64,000 nucleotides of DNA. Source: Beroe forskalii (lineage: Eukaryota; Ctenophora; Nuda; Beroida; Beroidae). Where the stretch lies: the NCBI GenBank assembly GCA_011033025.1, contig WFMF01000091.1, positions 434,001 through 498,000 of the forward strand, read 5' to 3'. Position numbers and translations under genes: made by a program. Below, in pieces: positions 1 through 10,623 of the stretch. How positions within the stretch are numbered: position 1 is the first letter of the stretch; every line of letters begins with the position of its first letter. Under the pieces are notes generated by a model that saw nothing but the letters and a program-made list of their open reading frames with translations, searched no databases and was not told the DNA's origin.

Positions 1-717
1 CAAAAATGGTAAGAATAGCATTTCATAGCATATTAGCATAATTAACCGTAAATCATAACAATAAACTTGTTCTAGCTGTCATGCTTGTTCTATTAGGATT
101 CAGGAAAAGTCTTTCCATAGAATTTTTTCATTAAACACCAATACTTCGATCATTTCCCCATTTTAATGATCTTCCGCAATCAAATAATAACAACTTTAGG
201 TGAAGTGATAATTTGATGATTAGGACAAGATCACAAATATTATGTTCATATTGCTGAGCTAAAATCAAGGAACAAGCACGACAGCAGAAGAGAGATTAAT
301 ACAAGCTATAGGTTATCACCACATAGGAAGCTGGTTATTTGACCAACCTTGTAGTCCTTAGAACCACAGGTATTTTCTAATAGTTCAACTAGTCGTGCCT
401 CACTGTGAAGATGAAGGGTATCAGACACGAGGGACGGTTAGTTACAATATTCAAACAGCAACTCAGTGACATACTTAATATTCAGAGGGACAACTGCCTG
501 TATCATGCTGCTTGTTTCATATGAATGAATGAACCTATGTATATTGTAATAGTATAAGGTAAACAAAGGGTTTTCAAACCGAGATATATCTTTGCAATAT
601 TGGCATATATCGTGATAGTTGGGGTGCAATCAATTCGCATCTGATACCCTCGTTCGTTGAGTTTGATATATGAATGTGAAATGGTGTCTCAAGCAATGTG
701 TTAGGTCTGTTGAAAAC
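1..717. other. No gene recognised; probable intron of the CRELD-like gene
   Basis: I see no convincing coding exon here. The stretch lies downstream (minus strand) of the second CRELD-like exon, so it is most likely intron. A 63-codon minus-strand open frame at 438-629 has no recognisable motif. Later CRELD exons should lie to the left of the window edge or be hidden here. Confidence 0.4.
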
Positions 718-800
718 CTGTGAGAGTAGGTTCCCAGACTCTTCTCTTCCCACGCCGTGTTACCTCCTCCGAAGTTGTGACCAACTGTTTTATCAAAATG
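718..800 (-). CDS. CRELD: CRELD-like ER protein, second coding exon
   Basis: The acceptor CCCCAG is followed by HFDKTVGHNFGGGNTAWEEK and SLGTYSH, then donor ACAG|GTTTTC. NFGGGNTAWEE is the near-invariant signature of the N-terminal CRELD domain, so the family call is strong. Joining exon 1 (phase 0) gives a continuous CRELD N-terminus with no extra or missing residues. The exon is 83 bp and leaves phase 2. I could not find the following exon in bases 1-717; the EGF and furin-like repeats are presumably beyond the window edge. Confidence 0.85.
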
Positions 801-905
801 CTGGGGGTTGAGGATACTTTAATTTACCTTGGAAGACCAAGGAAATAATTTTGAGGATTTTACTTTTAAGAAATGCCGGGCTCCCCAAGAGAGAAAAGCA
901 CCCAC

Positions 906-1010
906 CTCTTTGAAAGATTTGGTGAGGTCTCTGCATATTTTGCAGGGGGTTTTGTCTGCAAATGTGAGGGATATGAGAAGGAGAAGAAGGAGGAGGAGGC
1001 GGGATGCCAT
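906..1010 (-). CDS. CRELD: CRELD-like ER protein, first coding exon (signal peptide)
   Basis: This exon encodes 35 residues: Met-Ala-Ser-Arg, a run of eight leucines completing a hydrophobic signal peptide, then DKTPCKICRDLTKSFKE. The last part matches the start of the mature CRELD family (cysteine-rich with EGF-like domains), which opens with a CxxC motif followed by a charged helix. CRELD proteins are ER-luminal or ER-membrane proteins linked to folding, and CRELD2 is induced by ER stress. The donor is GAG|GTGGGT, phase 0. A good acceptor (pyrimidine-rich, ending GGACAG) lies directly before the ATG, so a non-coding upstream exon nearer the GRP94 promoter is likely. An in-frame ATG at 1037 is the alternative start. 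Seen: signal peptide, CxxC, splice sites. Inferred: family assignment, supported by the next exon. CRELD1 and CRELD2 cannot be told apart here. Confidence 0.75.
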
Positions 1011-1385
1011 CTGTCCAGCAGGGAAGGCAGACCTCATATCACAGGTTACTCAAGTCACATCATCCTTCTAGAGAAGAGAAGTGGTTAATCACAGGAGATC
1101 ATAGGATTCAGAGTGAATTCAGTGATCAGAAAGTAGGAGCGATAAGAAATCTATTATGTAAAGTGCACCCCGAAGATAATTCAACAAGAAATCGAATGAT
1201 TGATATATTGATTATGAAAATTTTCATGCTCTGTGAATTTCATCATATTTCTCTGTATGCAAATCTCATGCCTTACGTTAAGCAACATCTTAGCTAAGCA
1301 ACATCAAAAAACTTCTACATGTACATGGGACAAATCAGCAAACTAGTGAAGTATTGAGGCTGAATCCTTCTACACACACAGTACA

Positions 1386-1830
1386 TTGTACACACTCTTT
1401 GTACCCAATACGAATAGCAAGCTAGCTGTTCAGCATACAGCTAGCTGTACAGCATACATCATACAGCGTACACCATACAGCAAGCTGTACCTACAGCATA
1501 CAGCACAAGCTGTACAGCATACAGCAAGCTGTACAATGTGCATATACAGTATACTCACGCACTACCTGAGTGTAGTGTAGTGCATAGTCATTAGTCAATA
1601 GTGTATACATTACACTCGTTGAATATCATAAACACTACATGCTGCCATGTAACCTAATACACGATTTAAGTACACGAGCACAGGCATTACCAAAAGCCGG
1701 CTGAATTGTGTGGGACCTTGTCGGAACATAGACTGAGCCATGCGTACAGCTATATGTATACACTGAAATGTACATTGTACATTGGCGTGTACACTGTACA
1801 TCAACATTAGAGCATGCGCGTGTACATGCG
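1386..1830. repeat. Short degenerate repeat rich in CAGCATACAG and TGTACA
   Basis: Bases about 1425-1530 hold an irregular tandem of CAGCATACAG and AGCTGTAC words. TGTACA/GTACAT words recur at 1755-1830. There is no coding potential. The stretch lies in the spacer between the divergent CRELD-like and GRP94 genes. Confidence 0.45.
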
Positions 1831-2500
1831 CCTATTAAAGCATTAAGTTTACAGTTGAGTATTTTAAATTCATTAAGAATCAAGATCTGTTAAGTGATAG
1901 ATGACTAATTACTACTAGCAAAATAAGAACATTTGAATTTTGTACAGTGTTTTGAGTTTTCGATTCTGTGGGAGGCAAAAATGAATACAATCATTGCTGG
2001 CTTATTAACACAGCTTATCATCATGTGCTTTCTTTTTTCTACCTACAGAGGCATAGAAACTACATTCAACAAATATAGAACCAAGGTGCAGAAGCCCTAA
2101 CAAATCTACATAATTTAGGAAGTCCTGGACGGAGTTCTGTCAATTTGTGTAGTTATATCAGTGAATTTCAAGGGGGAATGTGAAAAAGAAACGAGATAAG
2201 ATGTCAAGAAAACAATGGTGCTACACAGAAACCAGTAAATAAAGTCCGACTTTAGTTAAAACAGAGTATTGCTACTTTTAAATTCTCACAAACAAAACAA
2301 AAAACTTCGAGCAAATGGCGAGTTTTGGGGTGGGTGCAGCTGTTTTTAGGGTTTATGAGCCATTCCATGCTTGTATGGTAATATGATAACCACATCATAG
2401 GACCTTGTGAAATGTGCAAACAAAGAGGAAACGTCAGTCACAGCCAAAACGTAGCACAACTTCTGCTAACATACGTGGAGTAAAATGCGCTCGCCACAAA
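1831..2500. other. Intergenic spacer, nothing recognised
   Basis: AT-rich unique sequence between the divergent CRELD-like gene and GRP94. I see no gene, repeat or strong regulatory motif in it. Confidence 0.4.
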
Positions 2501-2557
2501 TAACGGTGATGCTTACAATTTACTATCTACGCGCGTGGTCACGTGTCACGCTTTCGA

Positions 2558-2576
2558 CCAATGAGAGCGCTACACG
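2558..2576 (+). promoter_or_regulatory. ER-stress-response-element-like site upstream of GRP94
   Basis: CCAAT is followed by nine bases and ACACG. The ER stress response element is CCAAT-N9-CCACG, so this is one mismatch from consensus, with exact spacing. It lies 113 bases before the GRP94 ATG. A CACGTG E-box core within GGTCACGTGTCACG sits just upstream (2537-2550). ERSEs bind NF-Y plus ATF6 and drive GRP94 in vertebrates. The match is seen; its function is inferred. Confidence 0.5.
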
Positions 2577-2689
2577 ATGCGTTCAGCTCGTATGCAATGA
2601 CCCACCATCTCTGGCAGTTTGAGCACACTCACTTATTGATTCGTTGTCCCCGACTTGACTTCTCGTTTCGTCACAAACTTTAGTCAATC

Positions 2690-2735
2690 ATGAAGATCTA
2701 CTTACTGGGCATTTGTTGCCTACTTGTCCTATCAG
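2690..2735 (+). CDS. HSP90B1: Endoplasmin (GRP94), exon 1: signal peptide
   Basis: The exon encodes MKIYLLGICCLLVLS plus one base, then donor G|GTAATT. A short hydrophobic leader at the start of an ER chaperone is expected. Joining to exon 2 in phase 1 gives ...[22 protein letters not shown]. That places a signal-peptidase site after GRA, in front of the acidic mature N-terminus typical of GRP94. The start is the first ATG after the CCAAT-containing promoter. Confidence 0.8.
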
Positions 2736-3100
2736 GTAATTTCCTTTATTTGACTCATCATGATTAAACCATGTAAATTTAACCGCCCGCATGGCACATT
2801 GAAATGATCCCTTGACTAACATACCATTCAGAGTTACAATATCCAGTCAATCATTGTTCCCAATGTTCGGATATGGTAGACCGTTTCCGAAACGTATATG
2901 TTCTAAATTTCTGACCTTTCAAAGTAGCTGTTTAGGCTTGGAATCACATTCCTAATATGGCATAATTGAGCGCAATGTATGCATTCTCTATCGAGTACTC
3001 GAGTCTCGAGAAACTCATACCTTTGTGAATGTACTGTTACTGTTAAGAGACTTTATGTAGTGTTTTAATTGGTGTGATATATATTAATTCAGTGTATATA

Positions 3101-4665
3101 CTATGTCCCGTTTAAGTTCGTAAATTTTAAGGTTACATTTTAATTCTTAAAAATTGACTTATGGACAAATTTCACACATCATTTCAGAGCAAAATGATGA
3201 ACATTTATGGTAGATTAACTTCTATAACCGTTGTTATCAACACAACGTGTCCATCGCCTCTCAACTTAAGGCCTCAAATGAGCAAAATTAACCCTTTGTA
3301 GTTTCTTGAATCCCCACATTACAGCTCGTTCCAGGAGAGTCATAGAGGTAAACTGCTATTGATTTCCATTGAAGATGTTTCTTGTGAGTGTCAGCCATAG
3401 CCAGAAATCAACGGGAGTCAAATCTTGGGAGTAGGGAGGCCATGACAAGAAGATGTGTTTCCTTACTGCTCTCCTTCGAAAATGCATGTCAATAATGGCT
3501 CGATTTTTGAGAGCCATTTGAGGTGTTCTACTAACTTGCATGAACCATGAGGCGCCCGTAACGTTCGTCGGTCGATCGAATGGAACCGGTAAATCGATCA
3601 ATTCCATTTGAAGGAATGATGTGTTTTAAATAGAAAATCTTTGAGATAGTAGGGAAACAACTAAATTTTGCTCATTTAAACACGATTAAAATCATTAAGG
3701 ACCAGTAAAACACATCATTCGTTCAAATGGAATTGATCGATCGACCAACTCCACTCGATCGACCGACGAACGTTACGGGCGCCTGACGACTTCAGGATGT
3801 GTTTCTATATCAGCTGACGCAAAAAACACGACAGATAATTATAGTGAATATGCCCGTTAACCTTGTTGTGGGAGCCATTTTCGTGGAATGATTAAGGAAA
3901 ATGAAGATTTTGGGGCTAAAAGCGCCTCAAACCATGACTTCAATAGGTGTTTACCGACTTCCAAGAGGCTGAACAGTGTCCCTATTAAACGGCCAAAAAT
4001 ATTGATGCCAATTCTGGGATATCCCATGACTGTAGAACCATGATTTGGCGGGAAACAAACTTAAGGCAATATGCGCGATTCTCTAAGCACGCCCCTGCAG
4101 GCTGCGAACTAGGCCTTCCTCTGCTTGTCTTTCAATCAGGTTTGAAATTTTGCCTCATGGGCTTCCATCAGTATTCTCAGACGAACAATCGTAGAAATTT
4201 TCAGCTCCAATAAATGATGTTTGGTTGATGTTTTTTGAATTTACGGGAGCTGGGTTATTTGAAACGAGGTTTGCACACTTTTCACCTCAGCTTCTTTGAT
4301 CGATGATTCCCGTCGTTTTTGCTGTCATGAGCAGTTCCATGGACACAGAATATTTCGTTGATACACTGGAGAGTACCAAGGGTAGGTAAAATTTTGGTGT
4401 GGTATCCAGGTAGCTTCCTAGACGACCATTGAATCTTTCAAAGTGATGACCTCAAATGCACGTTTCAACTTTTCAATAACATGTATTTTTCACACTTCCA
4501 GTCAACGTGAAGAAATATGGACTCAAACTTCTGAAAACCAAATCAGGCCAAGATATGCCTAAATGTTCATCTATTTACTCCAATCTACAGAACCATTTAG
4601 GGTTTTATCTCTATTGCAGTAGATGCAGAGTGTATTTAAAATTTACGAACTTAAACGGGACACAC
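3101..4665. mobile_element. Degenerate Tc1/mariner-type transposon in GRP94 intron 1
   Basis: Inverted termini of about 30 bp carry the shared core GTCCCGTTTAAGTTCGTAAA (3105-3124, and inverted ending about 4661). Each is flanked by TA, the Tc1/mariner target duplication. On the minus strand at 3359-3460 an open frame contains SWPPYSQDLTPVDFWLW. This matches the mariner DDE-domain block WPPxSPDLxPxDFxLW around the last catalytic Asp. The rest of the transposase is interrupted. Inner inverted sequences (about 3594-3615 and 3706-3736, GGAATTGATCGATCGA) suggest a secondary rearrangement. At 1.57 kb it is slightly longer than a standard mariner. Confidence 0.75.
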
Positions 4666-4861
4666 TATACATGCCGTGTATTGTCAGACATGTACACAGA
4701 GTGAATACAGTAATACAACCAATTTGGAGTTTGGCTTTGTATTGCAGCAATCCTTGACATGTTGTTTCTTTGCACCCAATTCCAGATCATAATCCATGAC
4801 TAGGAACTTTTCAATTTCAGTTCTTGTTTTAGCTTCTCTTATCATACCTATCGTTTATCAG

Positions 4862-4997
4862 GACTGGGAAGAGCTGAAGATGAAGCAGTTGACATTGATG
4901 CGACTGTGGAGGAAGATCTGGGAAAGAGTACCATCGGATCCAAGACAGATGATGAAACAGTTGAGAGGGAAGAGGAACCATCTGTTACCGTATGCTG
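4862..4997 (+). CDS. HSP90B1: Endoplasmin (GRP94), exon 2: acidic pre-N segment
   Basis: After the acceptor TTATCAG the frame reads [20 protein letters not shown], then [19 protein letters not shown]. This is the GRP94-specific charged pre-N segment, with the family's TVEEDLGKS and TDDE-V motifs. The 3' boundary is uncertain. The donor TG|GTACCT at 4998 keeps phase with exon 3, while GTATGC at 4990 is a better donor but out of phase. The words GAAGAGGAA occur both at the end of this exon and at the start of exon 3, so a misassembled or shifted junction is possible. Confidence 0.7.
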
Positions 4998-5177
4998 GTA
5001 CCTTGGGGTGGTACCTTGTGATGTAGCTATTTAGATTACTTTTCTACCTATAACTGAATAAATCACGGTAATAGCTTTAGATCATATCTGAGTATTCAGG
5101 TACCTCTCTGACACATACTTAGTTGTCACGATTTAAAGCTATTTAATAAGATTGATTGAGAACCCCTCTTTCTTCAG

Positions 5178-5316
5178 GGAAGAGGAAGCTATCAAGTTGG
5201 ACGGTTTGAACGTTTCCCAGATGAAGGCAATGAGAGATGAGGCAGAGAAGCACAACTATCAGGCTGAGGTGAACAGGATGATGAAACTCATCATCAACTC
5301 TCTCTACAGGAACAAA
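5178..5316 (+). CDS. HSP90B1: Endoplasmin (GRP94), exon 3: start of the ATPase domain (truncated)
   Basis: The acceptor TTCTTCAG is followed by [20 protein letters not shown], then [20 protein letters not shown] and SLYRNK. This is the beginning of the Hsp90 N-terminal ATP-binding domain; [16 protein letters not shown] is the GRP94 form of the first conserved Hsp90 helix. The exon then runs directly into unreliable homopolymer sequence with no donor visible. The remaining ATP-binding domain (roughly 280-300 residues, with the catalytic Glu, nucleotide-binding DxGxG and lid) is not represented. It is presumably an assembly loss rather than a biological one. Confidence 0.85.
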
Positions 5317-6914
5317 GTTTTTACTTGATTTTTACCCCAAACCCCCAAAAAAAAGGGGGGGAAAAAAAAGGAAAAAAAAAAAGGGGGAAAGGGGGGAAAT
5401 TTTTAACCCCCCAAAAAAGGGGTTTTTTTTTTTTTTTGGGGGGAAAATTTTTTTAAAAAAAACCCCCCTTTTCCTTTTTTTTGGGGGCCCTTTTTTAATT
5501 AAAACCCCCTTTTTTTTTTTAAAAAAAAGGGGGGTTTTAATAAAAAAAGTAAAATTTTTTTTAAAAATTTATTTTTTCCCCCAAAAAACTTTTTTTTTTT
5601 ATTTAATTTTTAAAGGGTCCCTTAAAATTTTTTTTTTCCCCCCCCCCCCCTTTTAAAATTTTTTAAACCTAAAAAAAAAAATTTTAAAAAAAGGGGGGGG
5701 AAGCCCCCAAAAAATTTTTTTTCCCCCCCCCCCAAAACCCCCTTTTTGGGGCCCCCGGCCCCCGGGGGGGGGCCCCCCTCCCCGGGGAGGGGGCCCAAAA
5801 AATTTTTTTCCCGGGGGCCCCCCTTTTTTTTAAAAAAAAAAATTTGGGGGGGGGGGGCCCCCCCCCCCGGGGGGGAAAAAAAAAACCCCCAAATTTAACT
5901 TTTTAATTTTGGGGAAAAACCCCTTTTTTTTCCCCCCCCCCCAAAATTTAAACCCCCCTTTTTTTTAAGGGAAAAAACAAAAAAAAATTTTTCCCCCCCC
6001 CCCCCCTTCTCCCCCCCCCAAAAAAAAATTTTTAAAATTTTGGGGTTTAAAAAAAAGGAATTTTTTTTTTCCCCCCCAAAAAATTTTTTTTAAAAAAAAA
6101 AAACCCCCTTTTTATTTTTTTTTTTTTTTTTTTTTAAAAATTTTAAAAAATTTAAATTTAAAAATTTTAAAGGGTTTTTGGTTTTCCTTTCCTGGAAAAA
6201 AAATTTTTTTTTTGGGGCCCTTTTTTAAAGGGGTTTTTAAGGGTTTTTTTAAAAAACCCCAAAAATTTTTTAAAAATTTTTTTTTTTTTAAAATTTCCTT
6301 TTATTTTTTTAAAATTTTTTTTTCCCCCCCTTTTTAAAAATTTTAAATTTGGAAAAAAAAAAAATTTTTTTGGGGAAAAATTTTTCCAAATAATTTTTTT
6401 TTAAATTTATTTTTTTTTTAAAAAAAAAAATTTTTTTTTTTTTTTAAAAAAAAAATTTTTTTGGGGCCCACCAAACCCCGGGAAAAAGGGGGGGAAAAAA
6501 AAGGGGGGGGGAAAAAAAAAAAAAAAAAATTTTTTTTTTTTTTGGGGGGAAAAAAAAAAAAAAAAAAGGGGAATGCCCCCGGGGGTTTTTCCCCCTTTTT
6601 TTGGGGGAAGGAAAAAAAAAGGGGCCCCCCCAAAAAAAACCCCCTTTTAAATTTTTTTTTAAAAAAAAAAATTTTTTTAAAAAAATTTTTTTTTGGGGAA
6701 AAAAATTTAAGGGGTAAAAAAAAATTTTTTTGGGTTTTTTTAAAAAATTATTTTTTTTGGTTTTTTTTTTTAAAAATTTTAAAGGGCCCTTTTTAAATTT
6801 GGGTTTTTTTTTTTGGGGGGTTTTTTGGGTTTTTTCCCCCTTTCTAAAAAATTTTTTTTTTTGGGGGTTTTTTTCCCAAAAAAAATTTTTTAAAAATTTT
6901 CCCCTTTTTTCTTT

Positions 6915-6947
<33 letters not shown>

Positions 6948-7309
6948 GGGGGAAAATTTTTTTTAAAAAGGGTTTTTTTTTGGGTTTTCCCCCTTTTGTT
7001 TTTTTTTTTAAATTTTTTTTTTTAAAAGGGGTTTTTAAAATTTTTAAAAAACCTTTTTTCCCCTTTTGGAAAATTTTTTAAATTTTTTTTAAAAAAATTT
7101 TTTTTTTTTTTTTTTAAAATTTTTTTTTTTTTTTTTTTCCACCTTTAAATTTTTTTGGGGGGGGGCCCCTTTAAAAACCCTTTTAAAAAAAAAAAAAATT
7201 TTTTTTAAAAATTCCCTTTTTTAAAAAAAAAAATTTTTTTTTTTAAAAAATTTTTTCCCCTTTTTTGGGTATTTTTTTTTTTCCCCCCCCTTTTTTTTTT
7301 TTCCCCCAA
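5317..7309. other. Unreliable homopolymer-inflated sequence replacing GRP94 exons
   Basis: Almost every base here is in a run of 3-20 identical bases, with A, C, G and T runs alternating. This is unlike any natural coding or intronic sequence and unlike both flanks. It starts abruptly after exon 3 and ends abruptly before [12 protein letters not shown] read it as low-quality consensus or gap-fill. All open frames inside (poly-Lys/Phe/Gly/Pro) are meaningless. Confidence 0.85.
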
Positions 7310-7493
7310 AAAATCTGGCTGAGGAACCCCAAGGACGTGGAGGATGCGGATTACAACGCGTTCTACAAGAGCTTCAGCAAGAACAGTGACGACCCCCTGG
7401 CTCATGTTCACTTCTCCGCAGAGGGAGAGGTTACCTTCCGATCCATCTTGTTTGTGCCAAAGACCGCTCCTTACGATCTCTACCAAGACTACG
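7310..7493 (+). CDS. HSP90B1: Endoplasmin (GRP94), middle-domain exon
   Basis: Reliable sequence resumes in frame with [20 protein letters not shown], then [20 protein letters not shown] and [20 protein letters not shown]. This is the start of the Hsp90 middle domain; FYKSFS and HF-AEGEV-F-SILFVP are diagnostic of GRP94 rather than cytosolic Hsp90. The donor G|GTGCGT leaves phase 1. The 5' edge of the exon is obscured by the low-quality block. Confidence 0.85.
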
Positions 7494-7656
7494 GTGCGTG
7501 GAAATCCTAGCTTTCTTAAACCGAAATATTATCATGTAAATTACGACGAATTGATCCCATGTTCTCTGCCATTTTCTCTTTCGAATTCTTTTAAGTGATA
7601 CTGATACCAATTTTTACTAAAATGACATTTTTGATTGATATTTTAATGTATTGCAG

Positions 7657-7751
7657 GCAAGAAGGTTGACAACATAAAGATGTACGTCAAGAGAGTTTTC
7701 ATCACTGACGATTTCGAAGAAATGATGCCCAAATACCTTAACTTCATCAAG
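7657..7751 (+). CDS. HSP90B1: Endoplasmin (GRP94), middle-domain exon
   Basis: The acceptor TATTGCAG is followed by GC completing a Gly codon, then [20 protein letters not shown] and [11 protein letters not shown], with donor [30 protein letters not shown] is the canonical Hsp90 middle-domain strand-helix segment. Length is 95 bp; phases match both neighbours (1 in, 0 out). Confidence 0.92.
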
Positions 7752-7899
7752 GTAATTTGAAACTTTTTCCGGGACAGAAGGGACTTTATCTTGATTCAGT
7801 AGTTCATGAAGAATGAGATTGAAATAGCCCCACAGATTTCCAAATGATTTCTTCCTTGGAACCCAATTCCTGCCATGCTGTAATAACATATCATTTCAG

Positions 7900-8979
7900 G
7901 GTGTGGTAGACAGCGATGACTTGCCTCTGAACGTCTCGAGAGAGACCCTCCAACAGAACAAGCTGCTCCGAGTCATCAAGAAGAAGCTGGTCCGCAAAGC
8001 CCTGGACATGCTGAAGAAGATGAGTGATGACGACTACAAGGAGTTCTACCGGGAGTTCGGAACTAACGTAAAGCTCGGAGTCATGGAGGACCACAGCAAC
8101 AGGAACAGACTGGCTAAGCTGATCCGCTGGCAGTCCAGTAACGACGAGTCGGAGATGACCTCCCTGACAGACTACCTGGAGCGGATGAAGGAGAAACAGG
8201 AGCACATCTACTTCATGACGGGTACCTCCAGGGCAGAGTGCGAGAAGTCTCCCTTCGTGGAGAAGCTGCTGAAGAAGGGCTACGAGGTCCTGTATCTGGT
8301 GGACCCCATTGACGAGTACACCGTCCAGAACCTCCCTGAGTTCGAGGGCAAGAAGTTCCAGAACGCCGCCAAGGAGAACCTCAACCTCCAGGAGTCGGAG
8401 AAGGCCAAGGAGACCATGGAGGTCCTCGGACGAGAGTTCGATCTGCTGATGACATGGCTGAAAGACAAGGTCCTGAGTGCCGGTATTGACAAGGCTATCC
8501 TCTCTACCCGTCTGGTGAACTCGCCCTGCGCCCTTGTTGCCACCCAATACGGATACTCCGGTAACATGGAACGAATCATGAAGTCCCAGGCTTACGCCAA
8601 AGCCGGATCAGTGGAGGGAGGAAACCAGAAGAAGATCCTCGAGCTGAACCCCTTCCATCCCATCATCCAGGAACTGAACAGACTCTACAAGGAAGATGCT
8701 GAGTCTGATGCTGCCCTCGACCTGGCTAATGCTCTCTACGACACTGCACTGCTCCGGTCTGGGTTCTCTCTGAAGGACACCACTCAGTTCAGTGACAGGA
8801 TGGACAAGCTGCTCCGACGTAGCTACAACATCGACATGGACGCCACAGTGGAGATCCCCGAAGAGTTCGACGCTGAGGAGGAGGAGGAGAAGGTTGAGGA
8901 GGAAGGGGAAGAGGCCGAGGAGGAGGTTGTGGACGAGACCGTGGAGGAAGATTCAGAAGAAATTCGGGATGAGTTATAA
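7900..8979 (+). CDS. HSP90B1: Endoplasmin (GRP94), terminal exon: middle and C-terminal domains, RDEL
   Basis: The 359-codon exon begins [20 protein letters not shown], the catalytic-loop region of the Hsp90 middle domain. It carries [20 protein letters not shown], the client-binding region, [20 protein letters not shown], and the C-terminal dimerisation helices ([19 protein letters not shown]). An acidic Glu-rich tail (about residues 323-355 of the exon) ends in EEIRDEL and a TAA stop. RDEL is a KDEL-type ER-retention signal, confirming ER-luminal endoplasmin. The frame is open and uninterrupted, with codon use richer in G+C than the flanks. GRP94 is an ATP-dependent chaperone for secreted and membrane clients. 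This gene copy can make a full product only if the missing ATPase exons exist in the real genome. Confidence 0.95.
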   Translation, partial: GVVDSDDLPLNVSRETLQQNKLLRVIKKKLVRKALDMLKKMSDDDYKEFYREFGTNVKLGVMEDHSNRNRLAKLIRWQSSNDESEMTSLTDYLERMKEKQEHIYFMTGTSRAECEKSPFVEKLLKKGYEVLYLVDPIDEYTVQNLPEFEGKKFQNAAKENLNLQESEKAKETMEVLGREFDLLMTWLKDKVLSAGIDKAILSTRLVNSPCALVATQYGYSGNMERIMKSQAYAKAGSVEGGNQKKILELNPFHPIIQELNRLYKEDAESDAALDLANALYDTALLRSGFSLKDTTQFSDRMDKLLRRSYNIDMDATVEIPEEFDAEEEEEKVEEEGEEAEEEVVDETVEEDSEEIRDEL

Positions 8980-10471
8980 ACTGTTGAACTCACAGAATAG
9001 CACGTTTCATAAAACGTCTTGACGCAACCCTTTCCTTTCCATCAGAAGTTATAGATTTGCATTCTAGTTACATAATGCAGTTAAATTATTCCATCCATAT
9101 GATAACAGCGATCGTTTGTGGAAAATGTTGCAAACTTTTTAAACATGCTTAATGAAGGTTTAATTGTTTGTTTTTGGACATTTTTCTGAGATAACCATCA
9201 ATTTATTTCAAATGTATAGATCTTTATCAATATCTTAACGTAAAATATTTGATATGAATAGTAGAATTTTTCTGTACCTAGTCATGCTATGATGCTGCTA
9301 TAGCTTTTTTGGGCCACACCATCCCTTTCACTCTTGATTGTCTTAAATTTTTACAATGTTTATAATATATTTGATGATGATATAGCTTTGGTATTCGATT
9401 GTTATGTTATTCACCTTATTTAAGTTTGTGACGAAACTAAAGAAAACGTTGTGTTGAATGTGTTAGATATCAAAGTAATTAAATAGTTGACGAGATTATT
9501 ACTACTGTAAATCAATGGAAAGTGACTTAACTCAATCAATGCTCACTGGGAATGGGATGGGCAAAAATCATTTTTATGTTCATAGCCCACTATTGAAAGA
9601 CATTTTGATATTTCCAGCTGTAGGCATTCTACAATGATTCATTGTAGAATGTAGATTGCCTACAGCTGGAAATATCGAAATGTAGATTTCAATAGTGGGC
9701 AATGAACATTAAAAAAAACTTTGGGACAATACCATTACTTTTTATGCTTTTAAAATCGCTGTAGGTACTTTGAAATTTAAATCCAGATGAAAGTTTGATT
9801 TCAGATTTTGCATAGAACAAATACTGTGAAACATAAAATACCCCAAAAAATTGCCCCTTATCTGAACGGGAACCAAGAAATAATTTTAACCAATAAAATT
9901 TATGTAGAATCATATTCATTCAAATATCAAATTTAACCATGCGATATTTCATCAGTTTTCTAAAAATAAATTATATTAATTCTTATCTGATTTGAAATTT
10001 TAATGGTTTTATAGGGATTATTTCTGAGCATGCGATTATCTGTATCCCATTCAACTTTACTTTTATCCATGTCCCAATGCTATCCTATATTTTGCCAGTT
10101 CTAATGCTATCGTGTTCCAGTTCTAATGCTATCGTGTTTCAGTTCTATTTCTAATGCTATCGTGTCCCAGTTCTAATGTCCCAGTCGCTCTATCATCTGC
10201 CCCGACCTCTGCTATCTTTCTGTTTTCCGTGTGTTATTGATATCAATATATCAGTCCAGCATCTTTGTAATCCAAAGTCTGAGGTCTCTTGTTGCTTTCA
10301 CCAAGTAGCTCTGAGTGGAAATTAGATCATTATTGAGCTTTGAAATTATTTTCATATGATATCAATCGAATAATTGAACAATTTCGGTGCGCAAAGGCCA
10401 GTTTAATCGAAGCTGCATTAAAATTCTTCAAGTTCAAATCAAGGTGTGACCGGGTAAAAAAGCTACAATCA
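8980..10471 (+). other. GRP94 3' UTR and 3' flank
   Basis: AT-rich non-coding sequence. AATAAA occurs at about 9893 and 9966 and is a possible polyadenylation signal. A short run of about four CAGTTCTAATGCTATCGTGT units lies at 10095-10190. The block is repeated almost unchanged after the second GRP94 tail (17948-19474). Confidence 0.5.
9577..9709. repeat. Near-perfect inverted repeat (hairpin) downstream of GRP94
   Basis: Arms of about 63 bp, starting ATGTTCATAGCCCACTATTG and ending with its complement, fold around ATTCTACAATGATTCATTGTAGAAT. It contains the stem word TTTCCAGCTGTAGGC. It resembles a small MITE or foldback. The same hairpin is present at 18545-18675 in the second copy. Confidence 0.75.
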
Positions 10472-10623
10472 TTAAACTGCAAGTCTAACCGGGTGTAGGT
10501 TGGTGATGGTCACGATGTGATGGAGAGTAGAGAGTCCTTCCTCATGACCCAGCAGTCTGGTAACTGACTCCAAAATACAAGCTCCAGCTATCACACTGGG
10601 TGGGTGCAACACAGACTCGTACT
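10472..10623 (-). CDS. Divergent cyclin (copy A), last recognised exon
   Basis: After the acceptor AATGTTTCAG the exon completes a Glu codon and reads EYESVLHPPSVIAGACILES, then VTRLLGHEEGLSTLHHIVTI and TNLHPVRLAV before TAA. YES-L-HPPSVIAGA is the conserved second cyclin fold (consensus YxxxxxPSxIAAA). Splicing from ...LLPVLYM plus G gives LYM-EYESVLHPPSVIAG, with phases matching (1/1). The C-terminus is short for a cyclin; a donor-like CCG|GTTAGA at 10486-10487 might extend the gene. The first seven codons of this exon, with its acceptor, are the founder of the adjacent 41-bp minisatellite. Confidence 0.75.

Noticed and set aside
829-1297. Plus-strand frames over 829-1297
   Set aside because: Antisense to the CRELD-like signal-peptide exon; Arg-rich because of the GAGGAGAAG complement of the leucine codons.
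6418-7486. Lys/Phe/Gly/Pro homopolymer frames, and one fused in frame to the GRP94 exon
   Set aside because: Products of unreliable homopolymer sequence.
7891-8547. 218-codon minus-strand frame
   Set aside because: Shadow of the GRP94 terminal exon, caused by its codon bias.
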